Part shown: positions 1-8,896 of the stretch, piece after piece
Numbering within the stretch: the first letter of the stretch is position 1
How the letters are laid out: each line of letters opens with the position of its first letter
Notes under the pieces: model-generated
Database searches by the model: none
What the model saw: only the letters and a program-made list of their open reading frames with translations
Told to the model about the DNA's origin: nothing
Program-made: the position numbers and the translations under genes
Source: JAABRU01 sp041390465
GTDB taxonomy: Bacteria; Desulfobacterota; Desulfobacteria; Desulfobacterales; Desulfococcaceae
Direction of reading: 5' to 3'
Assembly (NCBI GenBank): GCA_041390465.1
Contig: JAWKPW010000005.1
Location: forward strand, 1-64,000
Length of the DNA stretch: 64,000 nt

Positions 1-996
1 TTTGCGGTACTGCTTCGGGCCGGGCTGCCCATTGTGAACGCACTGGATGCCATTGCTGAAAAGGATCAGGAAAGTGAACTCAACCGGATCATAACAGATA
101 TCCGGGCTGATATTGCGGCAGGAGAATCCCTGTCCGGAGCTTTTGAAAAGTACAGTCACGTTTTTTCCGGATTCTATGCCGCCCTGCTGCAGGCAGGTGA
201 AAAAAGCGGAGATATTGTCACAGTTATTGCCAGGTACATGGAATATATGAAAAAAGCTGCGGAAATCCGGCAGAAGGCCCTTGCCGCTTCCGTGTATCCG
301 ATCATTCTGACCGTTGTGTCTGTTTTTACCCTTGTTTTTCTGCTGGTGTTTGTGGTTCCGGCCTTTACCCAGGCTTTTTTCGATGCCGGTACAGAGCTTC
401 CGGCCATGACCATGCTTCTGATCCGCCTGAGCACTCTCATCAGGGATTTTTATGCCTGGCTGATTCTTTTTGCTGTGTCAGTTATCCTGGGCTGCGGATA
501 TTTTTACCGCAGTGCCGGAGGCAGGATGGCGGCTGACCGCTGGAAAACAGTCCTTCCCTTTATCAGCGGCCTGTACCGGAATTATGCTGCATCCATACTG
601 GCACGCACCCTTTCCACCATACTGGGAGGAGGAACCCCGCTGGTGGAGGCTGTCAGGGTTTCAGCAGGTGTGCTGGAAAACCGTTTTCTCAGACTCCGGA
701 TGGAAGAGGTGATAAAGAAACTCGGGCAGGGAGATGGTTTTGCAGATTCCCTGGCTGAAACAGATATGATGCCCAAACTGGCGGTAAAAATGATTCGTGC
801 GGGGGAAAACAGCGGTTCTCTGGAACAGGTGCTCCGTGACATTGCCGACTTCTATGATGCGGATGTGGAGGCCCGTCTGTCTGTGCTCTCATCGGTTATT
901 GAACCCGGACTGATGGTGCTGATGGGTTTTCTCATCGGTTTTATTGTGCTGGCCATGTATATGCCTGTTTTCCAACTGGCCGGAACCGTTTCATGA
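1..996 (+). CDS. GspF/PilC-family inner-membrane platform protein (5' truncated by window)
   Basis: Polytopic platform protein of a type II secretion or type IV pilus-like machine; in this family it sits in the inner membrane and couples the assembly ATPase to pseudopilin extraction. The reading frame is open from base 1, and upstream of a GTG at 34 it already encodes family-like sequence (LLRAGLPIVNALDAIAE), so the true start lies outside the window. Two GspF domains are visible, each with the typical 'L...G.G..L..A' pattern, and three hydrophobic segments (near bases 290-380, 450-500 and 900-970). It overlaps the next gene by an ATGA junction, so it is in one operon with the ATPase. The family is certain; the choice between secretion and pilus machine rests on the neighbours. 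Confidence 0.92.
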   Translation, partial: FAVLLRAGLPIVNALDAIAEKDQESELNRIITDIRADIAAGESLSGAFEKYSHVFSGFYAALLQAGEKSGDIVTVIARYMEYMKKAAEIRQKALAASVYPIILTVVSVFTLVFLLVFVVPAFTQAFFDAGTELPAMTMLLIRLSTLIRDFYAWLILFAVSVILGCGYFYRSAGGRMAADRWKTVLPFISGLYRNYAASILARTLSTILGGGTPLVEAVRVSAGVLENRFLRLRMEEVIKKLGQGDGFADSLAETDMMPKLAVKMIRAGENSGSLEQVLRDIADFYDADVEARLSVLSSVIEPGLMVLMGFLIGFIVLAMYMPVFQLAGTVS

Positions 997-2753
997 TTTT
1001 GGAAGGGAATATGGGGCCAACATTGGGCAGAAGAAAGAAATTCGGGGAATGTGCCCTGGAACTTGGTTTTATGACCCCCGATCAGGTGCGAAGGATAAGT
1101 TCCAGACAGGAAATTTCCTCCCAGCAGATGGGGCATCTCTGCATACAGGAAGGTTATCTGAACACGGAGCAGGTGGCCCGCATTGTGGCCATGCAGCATG
1201 GTCTTCCCTATGCGGAAAATGCGGAACCTGATCCCGAACTTATGGACAGGATTCCCACTGAAGTGATGATCCGCCACCGTTTTCTCCCCCTTGCGCAGAG
1301 GGACAAAGAGCTGTGCCTTGCTGTTTCCCGGCCCAGGGATCTGATAAGGCACATGGATGAACTGGAGATACTGCTGGCAGCAGCCGTCTCCCCTGTGATT
1401 GTCAGCGAAGACCGGATCAGGGATTTTGTGAAGGAACTGGAATCCCGGAGCACACTGGATACCTTTTCCGATGATCTGAGATCCTCTGCTGCGCAGGACG
1501 CGGAAGAGGACAGAGACCTTCTGAGCCTTGAAAACCTGGCCGGTGAACAGAGTCCCACTGTGCGTCTGGTCAATTCCATCATTCTGGATGCCATTACCAA
1601 ACAGGCCAGTGACATTCACATTGAAACCTCGGATGCAGGGATTCTGATCCGCTACAGAATTGACGGAATGCTCTATCCGGCCACCAATCCCCTGGATGTG
1701 CAGCATCGCAATGCCATGATTTCCCGGATCAAGGTTATGGCAGAACTGGACATATCTGAAAAACGGATTCCCCAGGACGGCCGCTTCAAGATGCGCGTGA
1801 AAAACCGCCATATTGATTTTCGGGTCTCCATTCTTCCCACCATTTTCGGCGAAGATGCGGTAATACGAATTCTGGATCGGGAAAGTCTGGGAAGTGATGA
1901 AAGCGGGTTCGGTCTGGATGACATGGGACTGCCGGATGCTGAACTCAGGCGGATGCGGAGAATGATCCGGGCCCCCTATGGGATGTTTCTGATGACAGGC
2001 CCGACCGGCAGCGGAAAAACCACAACACTCTACAGAGCGCTTTCCGAAGTCAGAAGCAGGGATGTGAAGATCATTACCATTGAAGATCCGGTGGAATATC
2101 AGTTGAAAGGGATTGTTCAGATCCCGGTCAATGAGAAAAAGGGACTGACCTTTGCCAGAGGTCTGCGATCCATTCTCCGGCATGATCCGGACAAAATACT
2201 GGTGGGCGAGATTCGTGATCCGGAAACAGCGCAGATAGCGATTCAGTCCGCGCTTACCGGTCATCTGGTTTTCACCACGGTTCATGCCAACTGTTCCTTT
2301 GAAGTCCTCAACCGTTTCACCTACATGGGCATAGAGGCATTTGATCTGATTACCGCACTGAACTGCATTGCTGCCCAGCGTCTGATTCGCACGCTCTGCG
2401 AGTGCAGGCAGCCTGCAGGGATTTCGGAACGGGAGCTGGCTGCCTCAGGGCTGGATCCAAAGATTTACGGAACCTGTTCCTTTTACAGACCCGCAGGATG
2501 TGAAATCTGCAAGGGAACGGGATTCAGAGGAAGAAAAGCCATCATGGAACTGCTGGAAATGGACGATGATATTCGGGAAATGTTTGTCCGGCGGAGTCCG
2601 GCATCTTCCCTGAAGAAAAAGGCCGAAGCCGCGGGCACTGTGTTTCTGAGAACAGCGGCTCTGCGGGAAGTTCTCCGGGGGGAGAGCACACTGGACGAGG
2701 CCAACCGGATCACCTTTGCGGAGGAACTGGAAAATTTTCAGACAGATACGTGA
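993..2753 (+). CDS. GspE/PilB-family assembly ATPase
   Basis: Cytoplasmic hexameric ATPase that powers pseudopilus or pilus assembly. An N-terminal MshEN/GspE-N type domain (about residues 15-160) precedes the ATPase core. Walker A GPTGSGKTT lies near residue 336, the aspartate box is ITIEDPVEY, Walker B is ILVGEIRDPETA and the His box is LVFTTVHAN. A C-terminal zinc-finger-like set of cysteines (C-E-C, then C-E-I-C) is kept, as in GspE and PilB rather than the retraction ATPase PilT. The ATG at 993 overlaps the gspF stop (ATGA); an alternative ATG is at 1011. All catalytic motifs are intact. It sits directly upstream of the PilM-like gene, which starts inside its 3' end. Confidence 0.95.
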   Translation: MILEGNMGPTLGRRKKFGECALELGFMTPDQVRRISSRQEISSQQMGHLCIQEGYLNTEQVARIVAMQHGLPYAENAEPDPELMDRIPTEVMIRHRFLPLAQRDKELCLAVSRPRDLIRHMDELEILLAAAVSPVIVSEDRIRDFVKELESRSTLDTFSDDLRSSAAQDAEEDRDLLSLENLAGEQSPTVRLVNSIILDAITKQASDIHIETSDAGILIRYRIDGMLYPATNPLDVQHRNAMISRIKVMAELDISEKRIPQDGRFKMRVKNRHIDFRVSILPTIFGEDAVIRILDRESLGSDESGFGLDDMGLPDAELRRMRRMIRAPYGMFLMTGPTGSGKTTTLYRALSEVRSRDVKIITIEDPVEYQLKGIVQIPVNEKKGLTFARGLRSILRHDPDKILVGEIRDPETAQIAIQSALTGHLVFTTVHANCSFEVLNRFTYMGIEAFDLITALNCIAAQRLIRTLCECRQPAGISERELAASGLDPKIYGTCSFYRPAGCEICKGTGFRGRKAIMELLEMDDDIREMFVRRSPASSLKKKAEAAGTVFLRTAALREVLRGESTLDEANRITFAEELENFQTDT

Positions 2754-3747
2754 AAAATACACAAGTTTTCTGCACAGCAGAAACGCCCGTGCCTTCCGTT
2801 TCCGGCATTCTTTTGCGGGCATGGAAATCACCGCAGCCGGGCTGCGGGCAGTGCGCATGGAAAAAAGAAAGAAACGCTGGTGTCTTGCAGCCTGTTCGGA
2901 AATTCCCTTTCCGCTGGGACCTCTGCATTTTTCCTATGCGGATCCGGGCATTGCGGATCGGGAGGATGTCGGGGAGGTCATCCTTCAGACAGCAGAGGCT
3001 CTGGGCGGATATGCGGGCAGAGCAGGACTCTCCCTGCCCAATGAGTGCATACGGATATTTGTCCGGGAGTTTGCGTGTCTGCCGGAAACAGAAGAGGAAA
3101 CAGAAAAAATGATCCGGTGGTGGATGGAAAAGTCTTTGAGAATATCCCCGGACAATTCCCTCATCTCCTGGCATCTGCTGGGAAAAAATGAAAAAAACAG
3201 GGAAAATGTTCTGATTGCAGTGGCTTCGCGTGATACCATCTGCGCCTGGGAGATGCTGTTCAAAGCCTGCGGCATAGATCCGGAAAGAATCCGGCCATCG
3301 GGAATCGATCAGTTCCATTATTTCTGCGGGGAAATTCCGGAAGAGGAACGGATCGCATATATTGCATTTCCGGACCGTTTTCTGAGTCTGATGATGATTC
3401 AGGAGGGACAGCCCCTTTATTACCAGTGCATCCGGATCGATTCGCCTTCTTTTCTGCTGCATCATCTGGAAACGCTTTATGAAAATTACCTGGAACAGTA
3501 CGCGGGCATGCCTGCAGGTTCCGGTCCTGATCTTGTCTGTCTTGCAGAGCCTGAACAGGGAATGGGAAATCTGATGGCGGAACTCAAAGAGATGCTGTGC
3601 GGAAATATACGGGTTCTTTCGGGTTTGCGCATGGAAAATCTGTGCCCCGGAAGCGAAGGGGGCAGTTCCTGTTCCGATCAGATGCCTGCGGCATACAGCG
3701 CTGCTGCCGGCGCTGCACTGGGACTGACCCTGAGAGGCGGAAAATGA
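2716..3747 (+). CDS. PilM/GspL-like actin-fold assembly protein
   Basis: Probable cytoplasmic PilM-like (GspL cytoplasmic domain-like) protein that would bind the N-terminus of a PilN-type partner and link the ATPase to the inner-membrane ring. The N-terminal phosphate-1-like segment (FAGMEITAAGLRAVRM) and the C-terminal AAYSAAAGAALGL match the start and end of the PilM fold, though the middle is divergent. The usual start is a TTG at 2716 inside the 3' end of the ATPase gene; the in-frame ATG at 2821 would remove the first strand of the fold, so the upstream start is preferred. The stop overlaps the next ATG (ATGA). Function rests on weak motif similarity plus position between GspE and PilN-like genes. 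Confidence 0.7.
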   Translation: MRRNWKIFRQIREKYTSFLHSRNARAFRFRHSFAGMEITAAGLRAVRMEKRKKRWCLAACSEIPFPLGPLHFSYADPGIADREDVGEVILQTAEALGGYAGRAGLSLPNECIRIFVREFACLPETEEETEKMIRWWMEKSLRISPDNSLISWHLLGKNEKNRENVLIAVASRDTICAWEMLFKACGIDPERIRPSGIDQFHYFCGEIPEEERIAYIAFPDRFLSLMMIQEGQPLYYQCIRIDSPSFLLHHLETLYENYLEQYAGMPAGSGPDLVCLAEPEQGMGNLMAELKEMLCGNIRVLSGLRMENLCPGSEGGSSCSDQMPAAYSAAAGAALGLTLRGGK

Positions 3748-4377
3748 AGCCCATACAGATCAATCTGACGACAATGCCCTGTATCAGCAGGCGCATTGCC
3801 TGTCTGCTTATGACAGGCACCGCTGTCCTGCTTCTGGCATTCAGTGCTGCCAATTTCCGTTTGCACCGAAACCTGAAGCAGGAAATCGCATTGTGCCGGG
3901 ACAGAATACAGCGTCTGGAATCGGTTCCTCCGGCTGCGGAAACATCAAAAACCGAAGTGGGGGAGGAAGAAATCCGCAATACCCGAAAACTGACAGATTT
4001 TGTCAACCGGCTTATTGCAAAAGACCAGTTCCCCTGGGATCGGATCCTGGATGCCTTTGAGGAAAACATGCCGGAAAAATGTGTACCTGGAAAGTCTTTT
4101 CCGGACAGGGAATTCCGAAAGGTGATCCTGAAGGATATGTGGATTCCATGAGCGAGGTCACATGTATCTGAAAGAAGAAAAAGAGGACAATCCTCTTTTT
4201 CAGAAGATCATCCTGCAAAAGATCAGTGTGGGGCAGGACTCAGAATCCGATACGGGCCGAAAAAGCCCCCCGGTGCAGTTTGAACTGGAAAGCACGCTGC
4301 GTTTTGATACAGTCTTTCCGAAAAAGGAGTACGGAACCCTGGGGGAAACATGGGAAAAGACTTCGGAAAAATCCTGA
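3744..4377 (+). pseudogene. PilN-like inner-membrane protein gene, frameshifted at least twice
   Basis: PilN-type bitopic membrane protein: short cytoplasmic leader (KPIQINLTTMP resembles the PilM-binding INLL motif), one membrane segment (LLLAFSAANFRL region), then a coiled coil and a periplasmic ferredoxin-like domain. The open frame stops at 4151, but homologous-looking sequence continues in other frames: GYVDSMSEVT in frame 2 (about 4127-4156), then YLKEEKEDNPLFQKIIL in frame 1 (from about 4165 to 4377). Adding one G near 4127 and one near 4159 would restore one protein of about 210 residues, a normal PilN length. The ATG at 3744 overlaps the upstream stop. Either the gene is inactive or the sequence has two missing bases. 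Confidence 0.7.
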
Positions 4378-4980
4378 AAAAATACAAGTGGCTGAAAAAG
4401 ACAGCGCTTTTTCTGCGCGCTTATGGCAGGTTCTGGACTGTGTGCGCCCTTGTTCTGCTGTTCAATGTGCTGTTTTGCTGGATAAACACAGGAGAGAAAC
4501 AGCGGCAGATCAGAGAACTCCGGGAAAGATATGCGGCAGAGCGCAGAAAAATACCTGTATCTGCACAGGGAAATGAAACCATGCAGAAATATATTCATAT
4601 CTCAAGGAGGCTTTGGCAGGCTTTTCCGGGAAAAAACTGCCGGAAGAAATGCCTTCCCAGAAGCATTGAAGACAAACTCAGGGGAATGGCAGAGAAAAAC
4701 GGGCCTGATGGAGATCCCGCTTAAACCAGGCCTGAAAACTTTTTCCGAATGCTCCTGCTCTCAGGTATGTCCCCTGGGCAGGCCTCAGGAATCAGCGGGC
4801 CCTATGCAGGACTCAGGCAAGTTCTTCTGGCAGATGTGCAAAATGCCGGAACTCCGTGCATAGAAAATTTTTCCATCCGGCAAAGAGTCTGAAAAAGGGA
4901 AATGCTGAGATGGAACTCAGTCTGTCAACCTATTTCAGGGAGTATGCGAATCTCAGCCCCTGTCTCCCCAGGCTCCTGAT
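4350..4980 (+). pseudogene. PilO-like inner-membrane protein gene, multiply frameshifted
   Basis: PilO-like protein: ATG at 4350, one hydrophobic segment (TVCALVLLFNVLFCWI), then a coiled-coil stretch (GEKQRQIRELRERYAAERR), as expected for the periplasmic partner of PilN. After about residue 95 the frame changes: LPEEMPSQKH is read in frame 2 near 4637-4667, EDKLRGMAEKNG returns in frame 0, GPYAGLRQVLLADV and ENFSIRQ follow in another frame near 4800-4880, and MELSLSTYFREYANLS in frame 2 near 4910-4957. These pieces line up in the order of a PilO periplasmic domain. At least three one-base indels are needed. One lies at an A6 run (4631-4636), a place where sequencing errors are common. Confidence 0.65.
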
Positions 4981-5079
4981 TCTTATGGCTACCGCACGGG
5001 AAAGTAAAGTGCTGGCCTGCTGTCCCTGCTCTTTTCTGAGCCTGGGCTACCGCATATTTCACCCTGGGAGCAGAAACGG

Positions 5080-5583
5080 GTGGAAAAACTGACCCATACC
5101 GGAGGAACGGGAGCCCCTTGTCCCGGAAAAGGAATCACAGGGGCCGGAGACAGGAGACGTACGCTGAATATCTTTCTTTCACCCCGGAAACATTCGGGAA
5201 AGGCACGCAATGAAAATTTTTTTCAGACTGTTCCCGGATTGGAAGTGCAATCCGGGAATCCATCCCTTTCCCCGTCCGCCCCACCGGCGGTTCCGGAGCC
5301 GGCAGTGCCTGCTGAACTGCCGGAAGAGGAAATTTACCGGGACATGGATGGATTGCAGGTTGCAGGCATTTATATGAGCGGAGCGGATCTGGCTGTATTT
5401 CTTCAGCGGGAAAAACAGATCATGGTTATCCGCCGGGGCGACCGGATTGACGGAAAATATCTGGTGGAAAAGCTGACATCCGAGGCCCTGACCCTGCGAT
5501 CCGGAAAAAATGAAAAAACTGTGGTCATTGATCTGAAACAGTTTTTAAAGGATCATGAACGCAAACTCTTGAAGCAAAAATAA
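5080..5583 (+). CDS. PilP/GspC-like secretin-connecting protein (5' end uncertain)
   Basis: Probable periplasmic PilP or GspC-type protein that connects the inner-membrane PilNO ring to the secretin. The proline-rich linker (about residues 60-80, PSAPPAVPEPAVPAELP) is followed by a small beta domain with the family pattern LQVAGIYMSG...VIRRGDRIDGKYLVEKLTSEALTLRSG, the homology-region fold of PilP and GspC. No membrane anchor or lipobox is visible after the GTG at 5080. The same frame is open upstream of a TAA at 5005 and there reads SYGYRTGK, reminiscent of the conserved tyrosine/GKRDPF motif of PilP, so the original gene may have started near 4900 and been cut by that stop. The secretin gene starts 13 bases downstream. 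Confidence 0.6.
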   Translation: MEKLTHTGGTGAPCPGKGITGAGDRRRTLNIFLSPRKHSGKARNENFFQTVPGLEVQSGNPSLSPSAPPAVPEPAVPAELPEEEIYRDMDGLQVAGIYMSGADLAVFLQREKQIMVIRRGDRIDGKYLVEKLTSEALTLRSGKNEKTVVIDLKQFLKDHERKLLKQK

Positions 5584-5596
5584 GGAATCCGTACCC

Positions 5597-7513
5597 GTGA
5601 ACCGAAAAAACGCTGCCATCTTCCGCGAATGTCCTTTGTGGCCCGTATTTGCCGCTCTTGCCGGTCTGCTCTTTTCAGGCTGCATCATTCCCGATACCTA
5701 TCTGCATCAGGGCAGACAGTACATGGCAGAGGAAGACTGGGATCGCAGCGCGCATTTTTATGAGCAGGCCCTGAAAAAATATCCGGACAACACTGAAGTG
5801 CGGCTGATGCTCAAAAGCGCAAAATGGCAGGCCTCCCAGTCCCATCAGATTCGCGGGGAAGTTCTCCTCAGCAATGGACAGCACAATGAGGCCATTGCCC
5901 AATTTCAGTTCAGTCTGCTCATGGATCCCTCGAACCGCAAGGCAGCCGAACTCATTGAAACCGCGAAAAAGAAAAAAAACGCGGACAGATGCATCCGGCA
6001 GAGCCAAAATTATCTGAAAACCCGGCAGTTCCGTCAGGCCAGGGAAATGCTGGACAAGGCCCTGTCTTTGGACCCGGAGAATGAAAAAGCCAGGAACCTG
6101 CTGTCCTTCTTTGAGAAAAAAGAGGAAAATCAGCCTGCATTCCGGCTGAAAGTGAAAAATGATGCACCCATTTCTCTGAAATTCAGGAACACTCCGGTTA
6201 TAAACGTGTTTGAAGTCTTATCCTCCCTCAGCGGTGTCAATTTCATTTTTGACAGAGATATGAAGGAAAGCAGTGTCACCCTGTTCATGACCGATGTCTC
6301 CTTTGACAGATTTCTGGAGGTGCTGCTGGCCGCAAACGATCTGCAAGGCAGAGCGGTGGATGAAAAGACCATGCTCATCTATCCGGACAGGCCGGAAAAG
6401 GCAAAAGAATATCAGGAACTTCAAATCCGCACTTTCTATCTGGCCAATGCGGATGCCAAAAGTCTGGCAGGCATGCTTTCCGGTATGCTGAAGATCAGGA
6501 GCATTTTTCCCAATGAAAAACTCAACGCGATTGTGCTGCGGGCGCCGGAGAAAATGATGGACATCGCTTCCCGTGTCATTGCGGCCAATGACCGGCCGGC
6601 TCCCGAAGTGCTGCTCAATGTGGAAATTCTGGAGGTCAGCCGTTCCAGGGAGAAACAGTTCGGCATTGAATTGAATCCGGCATCCATGACAGTGGGCATT
6701 GGCAAAACCTCATCGGAAATTCAGACAGATTCCTCTTTTGCCAATATGGCCTCTCTGGAGGCGCTGAGCGGGATTTCCAAACAGGAAATCATGCTTTCTG
6801 TGCCCACAGCCACTCTCAATTTTCTGAAACAGGATGGGGATACCCGGATTCTGGCCAGCCCCCGCATCCGGGTCAACAGCGGAAAAAAATCCAAAATCCT
6901 GATTGGTGAACGCATTCCGCTGCGCACCAACCGGAGAATTGACACCACCGGTGTGGTAACCTTTGATTATCAGTATCAGGAAATCGGTGTGCGTCTGGAG
7001 GCCATGCCGGTGATCAATCTGCACGGAGAAATTACGCTGGATATGCGGCTGGAAGTCAGTGCAATGGGACCGAACATCGGTACAGGGGATGATCCCCAGT
7101 ATTCCATCCGCACCCGGACTGCCCAGAGCATCCTGACGATCTTTGACGGAGAAACCGTCATCATCGGCGGACTCATCAGCGATGAGGAAAGGGAAACCCT
7201 CCGAAAAGTGCCATTTATCGAGCAGATACCGATTTTGGGCCGCATTTTTTCCAATGAAAACAGAGAGGATGCGCGCACAGACATTCTCATGGCCATTACA
7301 CCGGTCATCACGCGCGCGCAGGAAATGCCGGATCCCGACGCGGTGCAGGTATGGTCCGGTTCAGAGGAGAGATTTTCCACCTCAGAACCCTATGAAAGCA
7401 TGGCAGAGCGTGAAGAAAGGTATGCAGATCGGCCTGCAAAACCGATTCCTGCCGAAGAACTGGAAGACACGGAAGAGGAAACCCTTATCCTGCAGAGGAT
7501 GGAACTGCCTTGA
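5597..7513 (+). CDS. Secretin (GspD/PilQ family) lipoprotein with N-terminal TPR repeats
   Basis: Outer-membrane secretin pore. GTG start; a lipoprotein signal peptide ends in the lipobox LFSGC (Cys about residue 29), so the N-terminus should be lipidated. TPR-like repeats follow (about residues 35-165, with phrases such as AEEDWDRSAHFYEQALKKYPDN and ARKMLDKALSLDPEN-like units). Then come an STN/N0-like domain (about 180-260), one N1-type domain (PNEKLNAIVLRA) and the secretin core (about 400-570) with GDTRILASPRIRVNSGKK, the VTFDYQYQEIGVRL strand and the VIIGGLI...VPFIEQIPILGRIF signature. The acidic C-terminal tail has no recognised fold. A fused TPR and lipobox means no separate pilotin/TPR gene is needed, like MSHA-type or Geobacter OxpG-type systems (recall, not searched). 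Confidence 0.92.
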   Translation: MNRKNAAIFRECPLWPVFAALAGLLFSGCIIPDTYLHQGRQYMAEEDWDRSAHFYEQALKKYPDNTEVRLMLKSAKWQASQSHQIRGEVLLSNGQHNEAIAQFQFSLLMDPSNRKAAELIETAKKKKNADRCIRQSQNYLKTRQFRQAREMLDKALSLDPENEKARNLLSFFEKKEENQPAFRLKVKNDAPISLKFRNTPVINVFEVLSSLSGVNFIFDRDMKESSVTLFMTDVSFDRFLEVLLAANDLQGRAVDEKTMLIYPDRPEKAKEYQELQIRTFYLANADAKSLAGMLSGMLKIRSIFPNEKLNAIVLRAPEKMMDIASRVIAANDRPAPEVLLNVEILEVSRSREKQFGIELNPASMTVGIGKTSSEIQTDSSFANMASLEALSGISKQEIMLSVPTATLNFLKQDGDTRILASPRIRVNSGKKSKILIGERIPLRTNRRIDTTGVVTFDYQYQEIGVRLEAMPVINLHGEITLDMRLEVSAMGPNIGTGDDPQYSIRTRTAQSILTIFDGETVIIGGLISDEERETLRKVPFIEQIPILGRIFSNENREDARTDILMAITPVITRAQEMPDPDAVQVWSGSEERFSTSEPYESMAEREERYADRPAKPIPAEELEDTEEETLILQRMELP

Positions 7514-7995
7514 GAAACAGACAGCATCTGAATTGTTTTGTTATGAACGCAAGGGGCCTGACCCTGATTGAACTGACTGTCACCATCACCATTATGACCA
7601 TACTGGCTCTGGGAATCATGCCCCTGTCCAAGATTGGCCACAAACGGAGCAAAGAAATGGAACTGCGCAGGAACCTCAGGACGATCCGCAATGCTCTGGA
7701 TGAATACAAAAAACTCGCGGATGAAAAAAAGATTCCGACCGAAGCTGATGCCAGCGGATATCCCAAAGAACTGAGCATTCTGGTGACCGGAGCGGATCTG
7801 CAGGGGCCGGTTCCGATGAAGAAGAAATTTCTTCGGAGGATTCCCGAAGATCCCATGAGCGAAGACGGAGAATGGGGGCTCCGTTCCTATGCGGATGATC
7901 CCGACAGTGAAATATGGGGCGGGCAGGATGTGTATGATATTTACAGCCGGAGCAGGGAACAGGCTCTGGACGGGAGTTATTACCGTGACTGGTAA
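7510..7995 (+). CDS. Major pseudopilin-like protein (GspG type)
   Basis: Type IV prepilin-like protein of the pseudopilus. The prepilin peptidase site is ARG|LTLIELTVTITIM: Gly at -1, Leu at +1 and the conserved Glu at +5, followed by the hydrophobic helix. The C-terminal domain carries IPEDPMSEDGEWGL and ends DGSYYRDW, the GspG-style tail. Two starts are possible: TTG at 7510, overlapping the secretin stop and giving a 15-residue leader, or ATG at 7543, giving a five-residue leader typical of GspG. I consider ATG 7543 at least as likely. It is followed by a second pseudopilin whose start lies inside its 3' end. Confidence 0.85.
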   Translation: MRNRQHLNCFVMNARGLTLIELTVTITIMTILALGIMPLSKIGHKRSKEMELRRNLRTIRNALDEYKKLADEKKIPTEADASGYPKELSILVTGADLQGPVPMKKKFLRRIPEDPMSEDGEWGLRSYADDPDSEIWGGQDVYDIYSRSREQALDGSYYRDW

Positions 7996-8386
7996 AACCG
8001 GGCCTGGCGGACAGGGACCGGGATTCCCGCGCGGATTTACCCTTCTGGAGCTTATGATCGCGGTTTCCATCGTGGGGATTCTGGCCACCATTGCCCAGCC
8101 CGCGCTGAAGCAGTACGTAATCCGGGCCAGAGAAGCCTCTCTGCGGAACACGCTTTTTGTTTTCAGGGATGTCATTGACCAGTATTATGGAGATCATGGA
8201 AAATATCCTGAAAATCTGGAAGTGCTGGTGGAAAAAGAATATATCCGGGCCATTCCGGCTGATCCCTTTACCCGTTCTGCCGGAACCTGGATTCTGATTC
8301 CATCTCCGGAAGGTGCAGGGGTGTATGATGTGCACAGCGGAAGTGATCTGGTCAGTCTGGACGGAACCCCCTATAATGAATGGTGA
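7985..8386 (+). CDS. Second pseudopilin-like protein (GspG type)
   Basis: Prepilin-like protein with the peptidase site FPRG|FTLLELMIAVSIV (Phe +1, Glu +5). The GTG at 7985, overlapping the previous gene by 11 bases, gives a 17-residue Gly/Pro-rich leader; a longer open frame upstream only shadows the previous gene. The C-terminal domain shares with its neighbour the order IPADPFTRSAGTW ... VYDVHSGSDLV ... DGTPYNEW, the classic GspG beta-loop with a terminal Trp. Two GspG-like genes in tandem suggest one major and one minor pseudopilin. The 133-residue length is normal. The stop is three bases upstream of the next ATG. Confidence 0.85.
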   Translation: MTGKTGPGGQGPGFPRGFTLLELMIAVSIVGILATIAQPALKQYVIRAREASLRNTLFVFRDVIDQYYGDHGKYPENLEVLVEKEYIRAIPADPFTRSAGTWILIPSPEGAGVYDVHSGSDLVSLDGTPYNEW

Positions 8387-8389
8387 ACC

Positions 8390-8896
8390 ATGAATCCCGA
8401 AAAAGAGCGGCAGGGCTTTGCCTATGTAACCGTGCTTGTCATGATCTTTGTGTCCGGTATTGCCCTGAGCGGAGCTTCTGCATACTGGCGCACTGTCATG
8501 AAACAGGAGCGGGAGACAGAACTGCTCTGTCGCGGCAGAAGCATTCAGCAGGCCATAGCCTCCTATGTCCGGGCCGGCGGGGGCGCTTATCCCGAAGATC
8601 TGGAAGATCTGCTCAGAGATCCCCGTTTTCCCGGCATCCGGAGGCATATCCGAAAGATTTGTCCGGATCCCATGACAGCCGACGGACAGTGGGGACTGAT
8701 TTGGGAATCGGATCACGGCATTCGGGGAGTGCACAGCCTGAGTGGGGAAACCCCCCTGAAACGCGGAAATTTTCCGCCTGAATATCTCCATTTTGAAGAT
8801 GCACACACATATTCGGACTGGCAGTTTGTTCATATCAGTGATTTTGGGAGGACAAAGCCCGCAATCCCGGAAAACAGAAACAGGGAGGAAGAATGA
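8390..8896 (+). CDS. Minor pseudopilin-like protein lacking Glu+5
   Basis: Prepilin-like N-terminus ERQG|FAYVTVLVMIFVSG: Gly -1 and Phe +1 are present but position +5 is Thr instead of Glu, as in GspK-type tip pseudopilins. The body is only about 155 residues, far shorter than GspK (about 300), and instead repeats the GspG-like elements ICPDPMTADGQWGL and a terminal SDWQF, so it looks like a GspG-derived minor pseudopilin with a tip-like helix. ATG at 8390, three bases after the previous stop; its own stop overlaps the next ATG. Role as pseudopilus tip or initiator is inference. Confidence 0.75.
   Translation: MNPEKERQGFAYVTVLVMIFVSGIALSGASAYWRTVMKQERETELLCRGRSIQQAIASYVRAGGGAYPEDLEDLLRDPRFPGIRRHIRKICPDPMTADGQWGLIWESDHGIRGVHSLSGETPLKRGNFPPEYLHFEDAHTYSDWQFVHISDFGRTKPAIPENRNREEE

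Noticed and set aside
852..2285. 477-residue open frame on the minus strand opposite gspE
   Set aside because: Entirely antisense to an ATPase with perfect motifs; no recognisable family; typical shadow frame in biased codon use.
4856..5092. 78-residue open frame between pilO and pilP
   Set aside because: It is the out-of-frame end of the PilO-like gene (MELSLSTYFREYANLS) followed by unrelated codons.
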